Of a DNA stretch of 64,000 nucleotides, positions 33,711 to 44,748 are shown piece by piece. How positions within the stretch are numbered: position 1 is the stretch's first letter; each line of letters starts with the position of its first letter. The stretch comes from Cryptomeria japonica. Its lineage: Eukaryota; Streptophyta; Pinopsida; Cupressales; Cupressaceae. Where the stretch lies: contig NC_081414.1 in assembly GCF_030272615.1 (NCBI RefSeq), positions 820,098,396 through 820,162,395 on the forward strand, in the 5' to 3' direction. Below the pieces are notes generated by a model. That model worked only from the letters and a program-made list of their open reading frames with translations. It ran no database searches and had not been told where the DNA came from. The translations under genes and the position numbers were made by a program.

Positions 33711-33895
33711 TCTATCTAGATCAGCATTACCAAAGTCTGGAAGCACAAACACTGCCCTCTGAGGAAGAATTGACTCCATTGCAGCAGGTCTTCAATCTTC
33801 TCTAACTTATCCTAACATGAAGTCTGGTCTTCAAACCAGCATTTTTGGGTTCTAGCATTCTGCAAGCAGAATGCCCCCTTTTAGTCGCCAAGAAA
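33711..33895. other. Element B region before the right LTR, with PBS-like motif on minus strand
   Basis: Just left of the LTR the plus strand reads CCCCCTTTTAGTCGCCA, then AGAAA and the LTR. On the minus strand this is TGGCGACTAAAAGGGGG five bases after an LTR end; its first eight bases equal the PBS of element A. A normal purine tract for a plus-strand element is not obvious. Confidence 0.5.
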
Positions 33896-35010
33896 TGTTA
33901 ACATTATTTTGGGGTTGTCCGTAGGCGGCATTTTAATTGGGTGGCACCCCTTTCTTCTGACTTCCCAGCTGCGCTCATCCTATAGGCCAAGTGTCTTTTC
34001 GACGTTGTTCCTGATGACCTATTTTTTCTGTTTAAGGTTAGGGACAATGCAGATTTTCCAAATGGATTCGGTTTTGATGATTGTCCATCCTATTGGACCC
34101 CACTCTGCATCACGCAAAGATAGGGACACATGGCACCTCTGTGATGCCTGTCCTTTTTCTGTTTAGATGTTCCTTTTCGGATGTCCTTGGAGCTACCGCT
34201 TGTTACCCGTGGTGACCTGTCTCTCTGGCTGTGATTCGCATCAGAATATTTTATGTTCGGGCAGGTTTGGAGATGATACGAGAAGGTGGAGGCAACAACC
34301 TCGGAAATGGTTTTGTTGGGTGTGTTCCTGTAGGATGCCACTATCATTTTTTCTGCTCAGAAGTGGTTGCGGGAGGATGGCGGATGCTTTGGACTGTTAG
34401 CCAAGCCGGGGGCTCTATTTATGGGGTTTTCTTTCCTATTTTAAGGGTTCAGAACTTTTATAAGAAAGAACAATTAAGTATTCTAGATAGCATTTTTTAA
34501 GCCTTTTAGCTGTTATTGTTTTCTGAGGAAAGGATAATCAAATTATGCCTACGGCCTCTGTGATATTTTTTCAGTATGTTGTAATGGTTTTCTGTACATT
34601 CTTATAATTCTGATGACTTTGGAGATATATGTCTAATACTCTATCGATTAAACTATGTTTTGCACTTGTTATCTGGTGGATGCATGATGTATGTTTCTTT
34701 ATGTTAAAGGGAATCTTGGTTGTGTCTTGTTTATGGTTCTGTTCAGATATATAGATTGTTGAATGGGCTTTAAAACTGGATGTTTCTAGGTTTTATATGT
34801 TATTTATGTTTTTCCAAAAATGTTGTGGCGCATCACCTAAATAGTCTAGATCATTTTGCTTTAAGTTTCTTCTTCCCCTTTTTCCCCAACCACAAGGAAG
34901 AGTTGGCTTCTTAAATCCAGAGGTCATTCAGTGATTTCAGTGCAATAGGTCCCCCGTCACTGAATTTCCCATAAGGTTGTTTGTTTCGAAAGTAAAATTT
35001 AGAGTCAACA
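33896..35010. repeat. Element B LTR, right copy (1115 bp)
   Basis: The direct partner of 13032-14149, TGTTAACATTATTTT... to ...TTTAGAGTCAACA, followed by GTTCC. The copies differ mainly by C/T and G/A changes. Confidence 0.9.
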
Positions 35011-35015
35011 GTTCC
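35011..35015. other. Target site duplication, right copy (GTTCC)
   Basis: Partner of GTTTC at 13027-13031. The copia A frame continues immediately after it. Confidence 0.8.
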
Positions 35016-35345
35016 TAACAACTTCACCTTGCTCATTCAATTTATTCTGGAAGACCCATTTAGTTCCAATTACATTTTTGTTGTTAGGTATGGGAACAAG
35101 AATCTATGTATTTTTCTTTTCAATATGATTTAATTCTTCTTCCATTACTTTTACCCAATGTTCATCTTTACATGCTTCATATAAATCTTTAGGTTTAATC
35201 TTAGAAATCAAACAATATTCAACCTGATCTTCTGCAATTCTTCTCCTAGTCTTAACACCTTTATTTCTATCTCCTATAATTTGATTTTCAAAATGATTCA
35301 ATCTTACATACCTGGGAGTCTTAGGATTTTCTTGATTTTTAGACT
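35011..35345 (-). pseudogene. Copia A RT, N-terminal part
   Basis: On the minus strand the frame 35104-35301 (VEYCLISKIKPKDLYEACKD, HWVKVMEEELNHIEK) and the following NKNVIGTKWVFQNKLNEQG form the start of a Ty1/copia RT. The frame reaches the element B LTR at 35011 in the middle of the conserved fingers region and resumes at 13026-13031. Confidence 0.88.
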
Positions 35346-36460
35346 CTTAAGTTATCTATTTTGCGCTTTCCTAGTTCCTTCACCTTGATTCACTAGATTC
35401 ACTGGAATGATCTAAACTTGATTCTGGGTCTACAGTTGCTTTCCTTTATTTGCACTATCACTCTGATCATCTGAATCATATCTGCAAGATTTTATTTGTC
35501 TCTCATCGCTTTCATCAACTCTGACATTAGCACTCTCAACTATCTTTTTCAGTCTCTTATTATAACACTGGTAAGCCTTTCTTTTAGTAGAATAACAAAG
35601 AAATATTCCTTCATCACATCTAGCATCAAACTTCCTTGAATCTTCATCTCTTCTGATATACCATTTACTTCCAAAAATTCAAAAATATTTAATAGTAGGA
35701 GCATGACCAAATCATATTTCATAAGGAGTCTTACAGGTATCACCTTTGATATGCACCTGGTTAAGAGTGTACACTATAGTACTAATAGCTTCTCTCCAAT
35801 AAACTTGCAAAACATTTCCTTGCAACATCATTATCCTAGAAGTTTCCTCAATGGATCTTTTATTCTTGTCCATAACTCCATTTTGCTGAGGGGTTCTTGG
35901 AGCAGAAAACTATCTTCTTATCCCATGCTCTTCACAGTATGCATTAAACTCACCAGAAATAAATTCTCCACCTATGTTAGTTCTTAGACACTTCAGCTTT
36001 AGAACTGTCTTAGTCTCAACCATAGCTTTGAAAATCATAAACTTCTCCAACGCTTCAGACTTCTCCCTTAAGAAAGTAACCCACATCATCCTTGAATAAT
36101 CATCAATCAACAACATGGAATATATGTCTCCTTGCATGCTTCTAACTCTAGAAGGTCCGCACATATCAGTATGCACAAGATCCAATAATCCATTAGAAAA
36201 ATGCTTCTTACTCTTGAAAGATATTCTACTTTGTTTCCCTAATTCACATTCCTTGCATATAGGGTTTGCAGGTTTCATCAACTTAGGAAGATCTCTCACA
36301 ACCTGAGTAGAACTTATCTCATCAATGTTATCAAAATTCACATGACACCTCCTTCTATGCCACAACCAACTTTCATCAACTTGAGCAATCAAACATCTTT
36401 TACCAGAGCTATTCAAGTGAAAGATATTACCTTTAGTCTTTGTACCTGATGCAATCTCAA
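35346..36460 (-). pseudogene. Copia A integrase
   Basis: GAG-pre-integrase and integrase of a Ty1/copia element. The zinc-binding part shows SWLWHRRRCHVNFDNI and ICKECELGKQ (H, H, C, C). The core has LVHTDMCGPSRV (first Asp), LRTNIGGEF where the usual Asp-Asn-Gly is Asn-Ile-Gly, and PQQNGVMDKNKRS where the usual Glu is Asp. The DDE triad is therefore damaged at two positions. Stops occur at about 35910 and about 35690. A hydrophilic linker to RT (35346-35740) contains further breaks. Confidence 0.88.
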
Positions 36461-37730
36461 TTCAAGAGCTACCCAAGATTCTACATATTTCATTCTTGAA
36501 TTGAAGATCATATCCCTTGTCAACCATCTGTCCAACACTCAAAAGATTATGATTTAGGCCTTCCACATACAATACATCATCAGTAATGTGCTTACCATCA
36601 AGAGAAATAGAACCTCTACCATGGATTATACCAACTTTATCATCTCCAAACTTTACGAGTTGATCTTCATACTTATCCAAGCTCACAAACTTACTCATAT
36701 CACCTATCATATGATGAGAGCATCTGTTGCCTATATCTCATTCATCTTTCTCTTCAACCTATGCAACCAAAGCTCTTTTCATATTCATGCAGCTAGCAAA
36801 ATCAGTAGGCATTAGATCATCTTCCTTGATAGGAATAAACACCCATTCATTATCACTTGTATTTCCCTTATCTGATTCATCATCTGAAACACCTTCATCA
36901 GCAACATAATAACATCTCTTCTAAAATTTAGGCTTGTAAGTTTTCTTAGGAACTCTTTTCAAACATCTTGAGGCAAAATAACCTATCTTATTATGTGAAA
37001 AAATTTAAGAGGGAACTTTCCTTCATACTTACCGGCTCCTTTAGGCAATCTCCTAGAAATCGGTGCTTCAAGCTCCTCAACCTCATGCTCTTCTTTTTCC
37101 ATTTTTTCATATTTTTCTCATATCTTGACATCCTCCTTGAAGAAATTTCTCCCAGATCATATCTCCGCTTATCCTTTCCGAAAATAGTGGCTTTGAATGC
37201 AGATTCTAACTTAGGAAGGGAATCACCAAACTCACTCAATTCAAAGGTTGATAACTTACCAATCAACATGTCTCTAGTTACATTTGTTATGGTCTGGATC
37301 TCCTCAATAGCAGCAACTTTGTGTTTGTAGGATGCAGGTAAGGATCTTAACACTTTAGCAACAATCTTTGATTCTTCCAATTTTCCATCAGCACATCTAA
37401 TATTGCACACAAGTTCATTCACTTTCTGCATAAAAGAAATAATGTTCTCATCTTCCCCCATCCTCAACATCTCATACTTTCCTTTCAGGTTTTGTAATTT
37501 AGCAATCTTCACATAGTTGTCTCCTTCATATAGAGTTTCCAACTTCTTCCAGATCTCATAAGCAGTCTGCAATTCCATAACATTTGTCACTTCAAAATAT
37601 TTCAAGGCACTCAATAATGCTTCCTTATCCCTAATATTGAATTCAGCTTACTTTATCTCATCCAGAGTTGTAGGTCCATTTGCAGGAGCTTCATTCGGAC
37701 CATCAGAGCCTTCAGTACATATTCACTTAG
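36461..37730 (-). pseudogene. Copia A gag and protease, 5' truncated
   Basis: The Gag polyprotein N-terminal region (36991-37614: LQTAYEIWKKLETLYEGDNY, LQNLKGKYEMLRMGEDENI, NELVCNIRCADG, VLRSLPASYKHKV) is typical UBN2/copia gag. A degenerate knuckle region near 36960 (YFASRCLKR) follows, then the protease, where D-I-G and CSHHMIGDMSKF replace the usual DSGCSRHMTG. The N-terminus stops abruptly near 37730, where a different element on the opposite strand begins, so the copia 5' LTR and first gag codons are lost. Confidence 0.85.
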
Positions 37731-39350
37731 CCGAATCTTAATGCTCATCAAAGGAGATGGATGGATTTCTTATGCGAGTATGATTTGGACATCCACTACA
37801 TCAAGGGGAAAGAAAACGTAGTTGCAGATGCCTTGAGTAGGAGATGTCATGAGGTATATTCCATATCTATGGGCACAGATTTGAGAGATCGTATATTGCA
37901 GCAGTTGTCAGAGGATGGATGGTATTTAGAGGTTTGTCAGGTGATTTGATCATAAAAGACCCTAGAGGGGAAGTATGTTGATTATTCCTTAGAGTCTGAT
38001 GGACTATTACACCATAGAGGGTGCATCTATGTAGCTTCTTCTGGGGGTTTGTGAAAGTTCATTGTGATGGAGGCTCATAGGGCTCCTTATGCAGCACATC
38101 CCAAGGTTAAGAAGATGCATGCAGACTTGAGACAGTTATATCATTGGCCAGGGATGTGGCAGCTTATTGCTGAGTTGGTAGCCCAATGCCTTAAGTGTCA
38201 GAGAGTCAAGGCGGAGAACCGCCATCCTAGTGGGTTGCTCTAGTCTCATTCTATACCAGAGTGGAAGTGGGATACTATATCCATGGATTTCATCATTGGT
38301 CTTCCCATGTCATCCCATCGCCATGATGTCAACTTGGTGATAGTTGACAAGTTGACCAAAGTGGACCACTTCTCACCAGTTCGAACTACCTTCATAGCAC
38401 CAATAGTGGCACAGGTGTTCTTGCGAGACATTGTCAGACTTCATGGCGTTCCACGTAAGATTATTTCTGACAGGGATTCCCTCTTCACTTCTTCCTTTTG
38501 GAAGGCATTACAGGCAGCTATGGGCACCAAGCTCAAATTCAGCACAACCTATCACCCGAAAATGGATGGACAGACAGGGAGGGTTAACCAGGTGTTAGAG
38601 GATATGCTTCGCATGTACGTCATGGATCACCATACTAGATGGGAAGAGTACCTTCCCTTGGTAGAGTTTGCCTATAACAATGGGCATCACACTTCTTTGG
38701 GGATGCCACCCTTTCAAGCATTATACGGCAAGTCTTGTAGAACATCATTGAGTTGGGACAGCATAGAGGACAGAGTTGCTATTGGTCTTGAGATAGTTCG
38801 AGATATGGAGCAACAGGTGGATTTGATTAGGTAGCGTCTTAGAGAGGCCCAAGATAGACAGAAGAAGTATGCAGATGCAAAGAAGATAGATCGTAGCTTC
38901 TTGGTTGGAGATAGAGTCTTCTTGAGAGTGCGACTGCATAAGAGTCCAATCCATTACGGAAAGGGTTCTAAGCTCGCACCTCACTTTGTAGGACCATTTG
39001 AGATCCTTGAGAGGATAGGACCAGTTGCCTATCATTTAGCATTGCCACCTAGCTTGTCATGCATCCACGATGTGTTTCATGTATCAGTTTTGAGGAAGTA
39101 TATCTATGATGAGTCTCATATTTTAGATTGGGATGCCTTGCAGGTGGAGTTAGATGGGTAGCTAGCTTTGGAGCCCATTCGCATTTTGGCACGTTGGACA
39201 CTGGCCCTTTGAGGTCGAGAGCTAGACCAGGTTAGGGTCCAGTGGGATTTCTATGATGAGGTTACAGCTTCATGGGAGGACGTAGCACGTATGAGATCAC
39301 AGTACCCCCATATTTTTTATGAACTCCAGGAGGAAGTTCATGCCTAGAGA
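37731..39350 (+). pseudogene. Chromovirus pol fragment (RNase H end, integrase, CR-type chromodomain)
   Basis: A plus-strand Ty3/gypsy pol truncated at its 5' end. It begins inside the RNase H C-terminus ([30 protein letters not shown]). The integrase has HHCC (AAHPKVKKMHADLRQLYHWP, CLKCQRVKAE) and core motifs ISMDFIIGLP and SDRDSLF. The third motif reads HPKMDGQTGRVNQVL: the catalytic Glu is Gly. The C-terminal GPY part ([35 protein letters not shown]) is followed by PIRILARW, QVRVQWDFYDEVTASWED, a variant chromodomain of the kind found in several plant chromovirus clades. Stops lie at about 37948, 38052, 38241 and 38833. Confidence 0.9.
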
Positions 39351-39357
39351 GGGAGGG
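39346..39357 (+). other. Polypurine tract of the plus-strand chromovirus
   Basis: AGAGAGGGAGGG precedes the LTR start TGTGAGGCCC. Confidence 0.7.
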
Positions 39358-42300
39358 TGTGAGGCCCTACCCCAACCCATCCTAGCATTTCAGTGATTTT
39401 CATGTTGGAACTATTATGGATGCTTTATTTCTATGCATTATGGATATAAAACTTTATATGATCCTAGGATTGGATAACATTGTTATATTGATGGTTCATT
39501 TCTATGCATTATGGATATAGAATTTTATATGATTCTAGGACAGGATAACATTGAGATGGTGCATGTCATTTATTTGATTTGCAGGACTTTATTATGATGT
39601 TAGAAATATGATGCATCTCTTATGAATGGTTGGAAATTATGAGGATTATGATAATTGCTTATGTGGATTGCTTTGGATATACGGTAAATTGATTTGTATG
39701 ATGTCAATTCTATGCAGAGTGATTGATTTGTATTCTTATTTATGTGTTTAATATTATATGTGGTTATTGGGAATTACTAATGTGAAATTGAGATGTGCAG
39801 GAAAATTATCCATGTGACCATGGAAATATTATGGAGTTTCAAGCCTAGATCTATGTACATTCGTAAAATCAGGGGTTGTCTATTTGGAGAGACAACACCC
39901 CGTATGTATTGTATTTTATTCGTAAATGTTAATGTTTGCATGTGTGTTAAATTGTATTTATTATTTTGTTTAAATCCAACAAGAGATAATTTCCATGTAT
40001 AAATTAAATAATGTATTTTATTGTGTCACTTAACATATGTGTTGAATAGTGTTTTGATTTTGACATATCTTTTGGAGGGGAATTGTTTCAACCAAAGCCT
40101 TTTTCAAATATTTGAGTGTGGTCCCAGATTTGCCTTGGGTAGAGAGTCTTTGGAGTGGTCAACTCAGGTTTGACCCGTAGGTTAGCTTCAGATGGGTTTC
40201 TAAGGGGTCAAATGGACTCCTAGGGTTAGTTTAGGGGCTTTTCCAAAGGTCCATAGGGTATACCTATGGGTTAGGGGTATTTTTAAGCATGTAACCACTC
40301 CCATGTGACCGAATTGACCCTTCAAAAATTGGTTTTCCCAAGATGAGCGAAAATCCAACTTGGAAGGTTCCTCCTAGGTTAGATAACCTTCCTTTCTTGT
40401 GACAGTTTCTCTTCCCCACTTTCTCTTACCTTTTCAGTTTCCAATTTTAGTAACCTGTAAGAGGTTGGGAAGAGTGAGAGAAGCCTTCTTAGGCAAGGGT
40501 TAGAGACTTAGGATGGTAATCACGCACTCTCCATCTTTGGAGACTAGATCTTGAAGTTTTGAAAAGTGTAGTATAGGAATTTTGGCTAAGTGTTGAAAGA
40601 AAAGAAGTGTGGATTTAGGCAGCTCTACTCCAAACTATCCCTTGTAAACCCTTGGTAGATTTAAGGTTGGTTTAACCTCTTTCTTTATATGTTGTAATTT
40701 TTCTTTGAAAGATTGCTTGAGCTTAGTTGTTTTCTTCCTTTGTGTTTTATTTGTGAAGAAATATATGTGATCTTTCACTTGTTTTGGTTAAGCATTTTAT
40801 TTGTGTTTTGGGAGTATTCAAGGCCAACTCACCCTTGGGAGGGTAGAGTGGCCTTGGGGTGGAGGGTTGTATGACAGCCTTAGAGTGAGAGGCCCTCTTT
40901 GGAAGAGAGTGGTCTCAAGGGATTTTTATGACCCTTGCTGCATAGTTATTGTTTATGCATTTGGGGGTCATAAGGGGAGATATTATGGCTTGTATGCCTT
41001 GGGGGTCATAAGGATGTTGGGACAAGTTTGGAACTTGTGATGTGCTATCGGTTGCCTTGTGATGGCCTTGTGTTCTACTATTTTGCAGTTTCTCCTCAAG
41101 GTACTTAGTCCATTTCCACCCATGTAAAAATCACATTATGTGATGATGTTTAGCCTTGGGATGGGAATGTGTTTGTTGTGAGTTTTCCATGCTTGTTTGT
41201 GTATTGCTTGAGTGTAACCCGTCTAGGTCTTGGTTCTCCAAGCTCGGGGGTGGCTTCTCCAAGCTCAAGGGTGGCTTCTAGTAAGCCTAGGTTGGGAGGT
41301 GAGCCTCCATGGTCACAACCTTAAGACTTTGTAAATGCAAGTTTGCTTGGAAAAGAAGGAAAAGAAAAGCTAGGAAATGCTACTATATTATTTGTTTAAG
41401 TTGCAAAAGAATAATGTATGTAATTTGAAGCCCTTATTTAGTAGGAATGAGAGGCTAAGTTGGGTATTTCACCCATTTGTAAAGTTGACATATTGTACTA
41501 AAAGTATTCTTTTAATGAAATACATTCTTTTATTAAGTTGATATTGCAAGAAAGATATGAGAATAAATAATGAATAAGTTTTCTATAGTTTGATTTAAAA
41601 TCTATTGCAATTATTTCTTGAAAATAAAAGTCTTTACTATCCCTTTATGCATATTGAATATGATGGAAATGAATGAATACTATAGCATGAATGTTAGTGA
41701 AAAGAAAATAAATCCCTTACCTTCATTTATTCATTTCAAATACAAATATGGTTAAATAGATAGTAGAAGAATAATAGTTTTGCATTTTTTATGTTTTAAA
41801 GCGATTCCTAGACTATTTAATGCTGTTGTAAATTATTATTTCTGTCATTTATTAAAATAAAAAAATGCAGAAAATAAAAGTAGATAAATTAATCTTTTCC
41901 TATAGTTAACTATATGACACTAAAAAGGAAAAGAAATGCATTTATTCTAGTATTTTATAATCTTCTTTAATGTTGTTAGGAAAAATATATGTCTTAGATA
42001 TATGAGAATAATTTAACTTCATATTGCTAAGTCCTCCTAAAGTAACTAATTAGTTTTAAATAATTTGTATCAAAAATACAACAAAGGAAAAATCTATTGT
42101 ATTCATATCAAAAAGGTTTTTACTTTAAACCTATTAAAGAAATGAAAGAAAAAGATAACTATTGTATTGTTGTTTTATTTTGCCTTTTGACAGCCATTAA
42201 TTTATTTTATTACTGCATTTAAAACAAAAAGAAAAGATTTTTACTTATAAAAAAAAAGGGAATTATCTAGTTAGTAAGTTTATTGGATATGTATATTTTT

Positions 42301-43671
42301 TAATAGTATTTTATATTTTTTTTTATAATAAAAAAAAAGAGATATCACGGAGCCCTCGGCTCCCTACGGGAAGGTTCGCAGCGCGGCCACCGCCGGACTG
42401 TGGGCCGCAACCACAGGGAGGCAGCTTCGGTCGTTCCCTGTGGGCGGCGCCCCACAGTGGCAGCAGCAGCCGCACTGTGGGCCGCGACCCACAGTGGCGG
42501 CCAAGCCCGCCATTGTGGGTCATGACCCACAGGCACAGTTGCGGTCGTCCCTGTGGGGAGCCCCTGCGGGATCTCCACCGCCGCCCCCTGCATGAAAACT
42601 AAAACCCTCCCATGGCCTCTCTCAAAAGACCTCCGCCATTTTAGCTCTGTGTGTTATGCCTCCGCCATACCCTGCTGCATAACATGAAACCCTAACCCGA
42701 TTTTTGAGTTAGGGTATTCGTGAGTGAGTTAGAAAGGAGGGTATGGTAGTATTTTTATAAACTTTTAGTTTAGGTTGGGTATGTTTATTTTTATGTTTAG
42801 AAATCTAAAAGGGGGGGAAACCCTATTCAAATTTTGAATAGGGTATCCCCATTTTCTTATTTTTGGTTTTATAAAGTTGTAGTTTATTTTAATCTATTAA
42901 TTTTTAATATTCCTTACATATGTATTTATATATATTTAAAAGTATATATACTTATATATGTGTTTAAAATTGTGTATGAGTAGTTTTAGTTAGGATTATT
43001 GATTTAATTTGAAATGGATATATAGTTTTATTACTTCATTTATTTTAAATCAATTAGTTCTAGATTCTAATGTATATATGTTTGTTAATAAACATTTATA
43101 GATGTTTAAATTTAATTCTTTATTTGGAGTCTTAAATTTATTAAGAATTAATAAACGATTTTTGTGAGTTATTGTAGCCATAGGGGATTATTTTAGTCCA
43201 CCTTAATTTTGGCTTTTTGAAATTAAATTTTATAGGGCAACTTTTATTATGGGATTACTTAACCCTTTAGTCGAATTCTAGACGCATTATAATTATTGCT
43301 CATTTGATTATTAAATTTTAATAATCTAAGAACTAGGATTAATTTAATTAATACCTAGAGTAATTAAAAGATTATTTGAGATTAATAATATCTCTTGTCA
43401 ATTTAGTTAGAGATTTTTTTTATTTTAATTAATTTATTAATCAATGAAATAATAATGATTCTTTTGGAGAGTTATTTTCCGCATTTAATTTATTTTTGCA
43501 TGCTTGATTAAGTTAATTAGTTTGACTTTAGTAAACAACTCTTTTAAACTTTCAGAGTTAAATCATAGATAAGACAAGACTTAATTTATTGTGTTAAGCA
43601 CATTTAGTCTTTTTAGGATGTTTTGAAAAAAAATGTTGTTCCGTTTTTGCCCAAAAGTTTGAGCATGACAA
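39358..43671 (+). repeat. Probable 3' LTR of the plus-strand chromovirus (about 4.3 kb)
   Basis: The 5' border is set by the PPT and TGTGAGGCCCTACC. The 3' border is inferred: ...GAGCATGACA at 43671 ends where copia integrase coding sequence starts (from about 43690), and it ends in ACA. No second copy is available, so the length is uncertain. Contents include a 71-bp-spaced duplication at 39428-39554, short GCTTCTCCAAGCTC repeats at 41235-41278, a GC-rich island at 42350-42600 and very AT-rich sequence on both sides. Open frames inside are chance frames. Confidence 0.6.
42345..42600. repeat. GC-rich island of inverted repeats
   Basis: About 250 bp of strongly GC- and CpG-rich DNA in an AT-rich LTR. 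The units ACTGTGGGCCGCGACC and CCCACAGTGGC occur several times in both orientations, giving GTGGGYCRYGACCCAC palindromes (for example 42474-42500 and 42515-42532). It can form stable hairpins. The minus-strand frames through it are repeat-encoded and not convincing genes. Confidence 0.7.
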
Positions 43672-43689
43672 TTTAGCTACAAAATATGG

Positions 43690-44743
43690 ACAATACCTTT
43701 TAGGTTGAGGTAGTGGATTGAGCTAATTACATTTGGAATCATATGGCCCATAAGACATTGTGACATATGATACTTGAGGAGGCTTGGTCCCATGTCAATC
43801 CAAATGTATCTTCATTCCAAGTTTTTTGTATTGGGGCTTGCCATTTATTCTTTACGTTGAATGTCAAGCCATGGAGAGGAAAATCCAACCACTTATATTT
43901 TTTGGCTATGGTGAGGATGTTAAGGTGTACAAGTTATTTGACCATATTTCTAGAGGCGTATTATTTAGGTGGGATGTCTATTTTGATGAACACTTTCCTT
44001 AAATGGATTCTTCATCACCATTCTATCCATCTCTATCTCTTGATAATTATTTACTTCTCAAGAATGATGATGATGTTCTAGATCCACGACCACATTAATT
44101 TATTTAGCCTTTACCCACATGGGCACACACTATTGTTGATGTAGTTGGATCTTTGACAAGTCATCACTTAGATTCTCATTAAGCTCACTCATAGACAAAA
44201 GGTGTTAGTATTTTGATTCATTCCATTTTAGATTATCCTCAAAAAAAATTGGATGCAACATGTGTTCCTGAGTAGGACATGGCTAGGATAGAGGAGTATA
44301 ATTCATTGATGAAGAATAACTTGGGATCGTATTCCTCTTCCTAAGGAAATAAAATTGGTTCAATGCAAGTGGGTATACTACACCAAATATTCTGTATATG
44401 GATTTATTTATAAGTATAAGGTATGTCTTGTTACAAAGGAGTTTTCATAGGTCAAATACATTTATTATATTGAGAATTTTTTCCCTCATTCCAAGAGGGA
44501 TTATATTTGTCTTTTACTTTCACTTTCTACTTCACAAGGATGGATAACAAATCAAATGGATGTGAACAGTGCATTCCTACATGGTGACCTTGATGAGGAT
44601 ATTTATATGGAGCATCCACTTAGTTTATGTATAAATCCATTAGTTTGTAGGTTTTGTCATTCATTATCATCTCAAACAAGCCCCTTAGGCTTGGTATGAG
44701 AAGATGAACAAGTTTGTGCTTTGTTTTGTTTTTAAATGAGATC
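43690..44743 (+). pseudogene. Copia B pol: integrase C-terminus and RT, first part
   Basis: A highly decayed Ty1/copia pol on the plus strand. The integrase end is clear: ILEEAWSHVNPNVSSFQVFG, then PLIFFGYGEDVKVYKLFDH and FRWDVYFDEHFP (43740-44002). RT fragments follow with many stops (an MDVNSAFLHGDL-like region near 44560). The frame is cut at 44748 by a solo LTR and continues at 45993. Confidence 0.8.
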
Positions 44744-44748
44744 ATTTC
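44744..44748. other. Target site duplication ATTTC, left copy
   Basis: Identical to 45988-45992; it flanks the solo LTR. Confidence 0.85.

Larger units (their letters stand above)
13032..35010 (+). mobile_element. Tat-like Ty3/gypsy element B (about 14 kb without the nested chromovirus)
   Basis: Whole-element entry. From left to right: LTR, short leader, gag, protease, RNase H, RT, second degenerate RNase H, integrase, antisense ORF, long sense ORF3, LTR. With 7978 bp of nested chromovirus plus one CTACT copy removed, the original element was about 14.0 kb. The size, extra ORFs, doubled RNase H and absence of a chromodomain match the Tat/Ogre side of plant Ty3/gypsy. It is inserted in the RT gene of copia A with a 5-bp duplication (one mismatch). 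Strand is given by gag-pol; the LTR-adjacent signals point the other way. Confidence 0.85.

Noticed and set aside
42323..42593. Two minus-strand open frames of 66 and 82 codons in the GC-rich island
   Set aside because: They are produced by the repeated GC-rich palindromes and absence of AT-rich stop codons, with no family motif.
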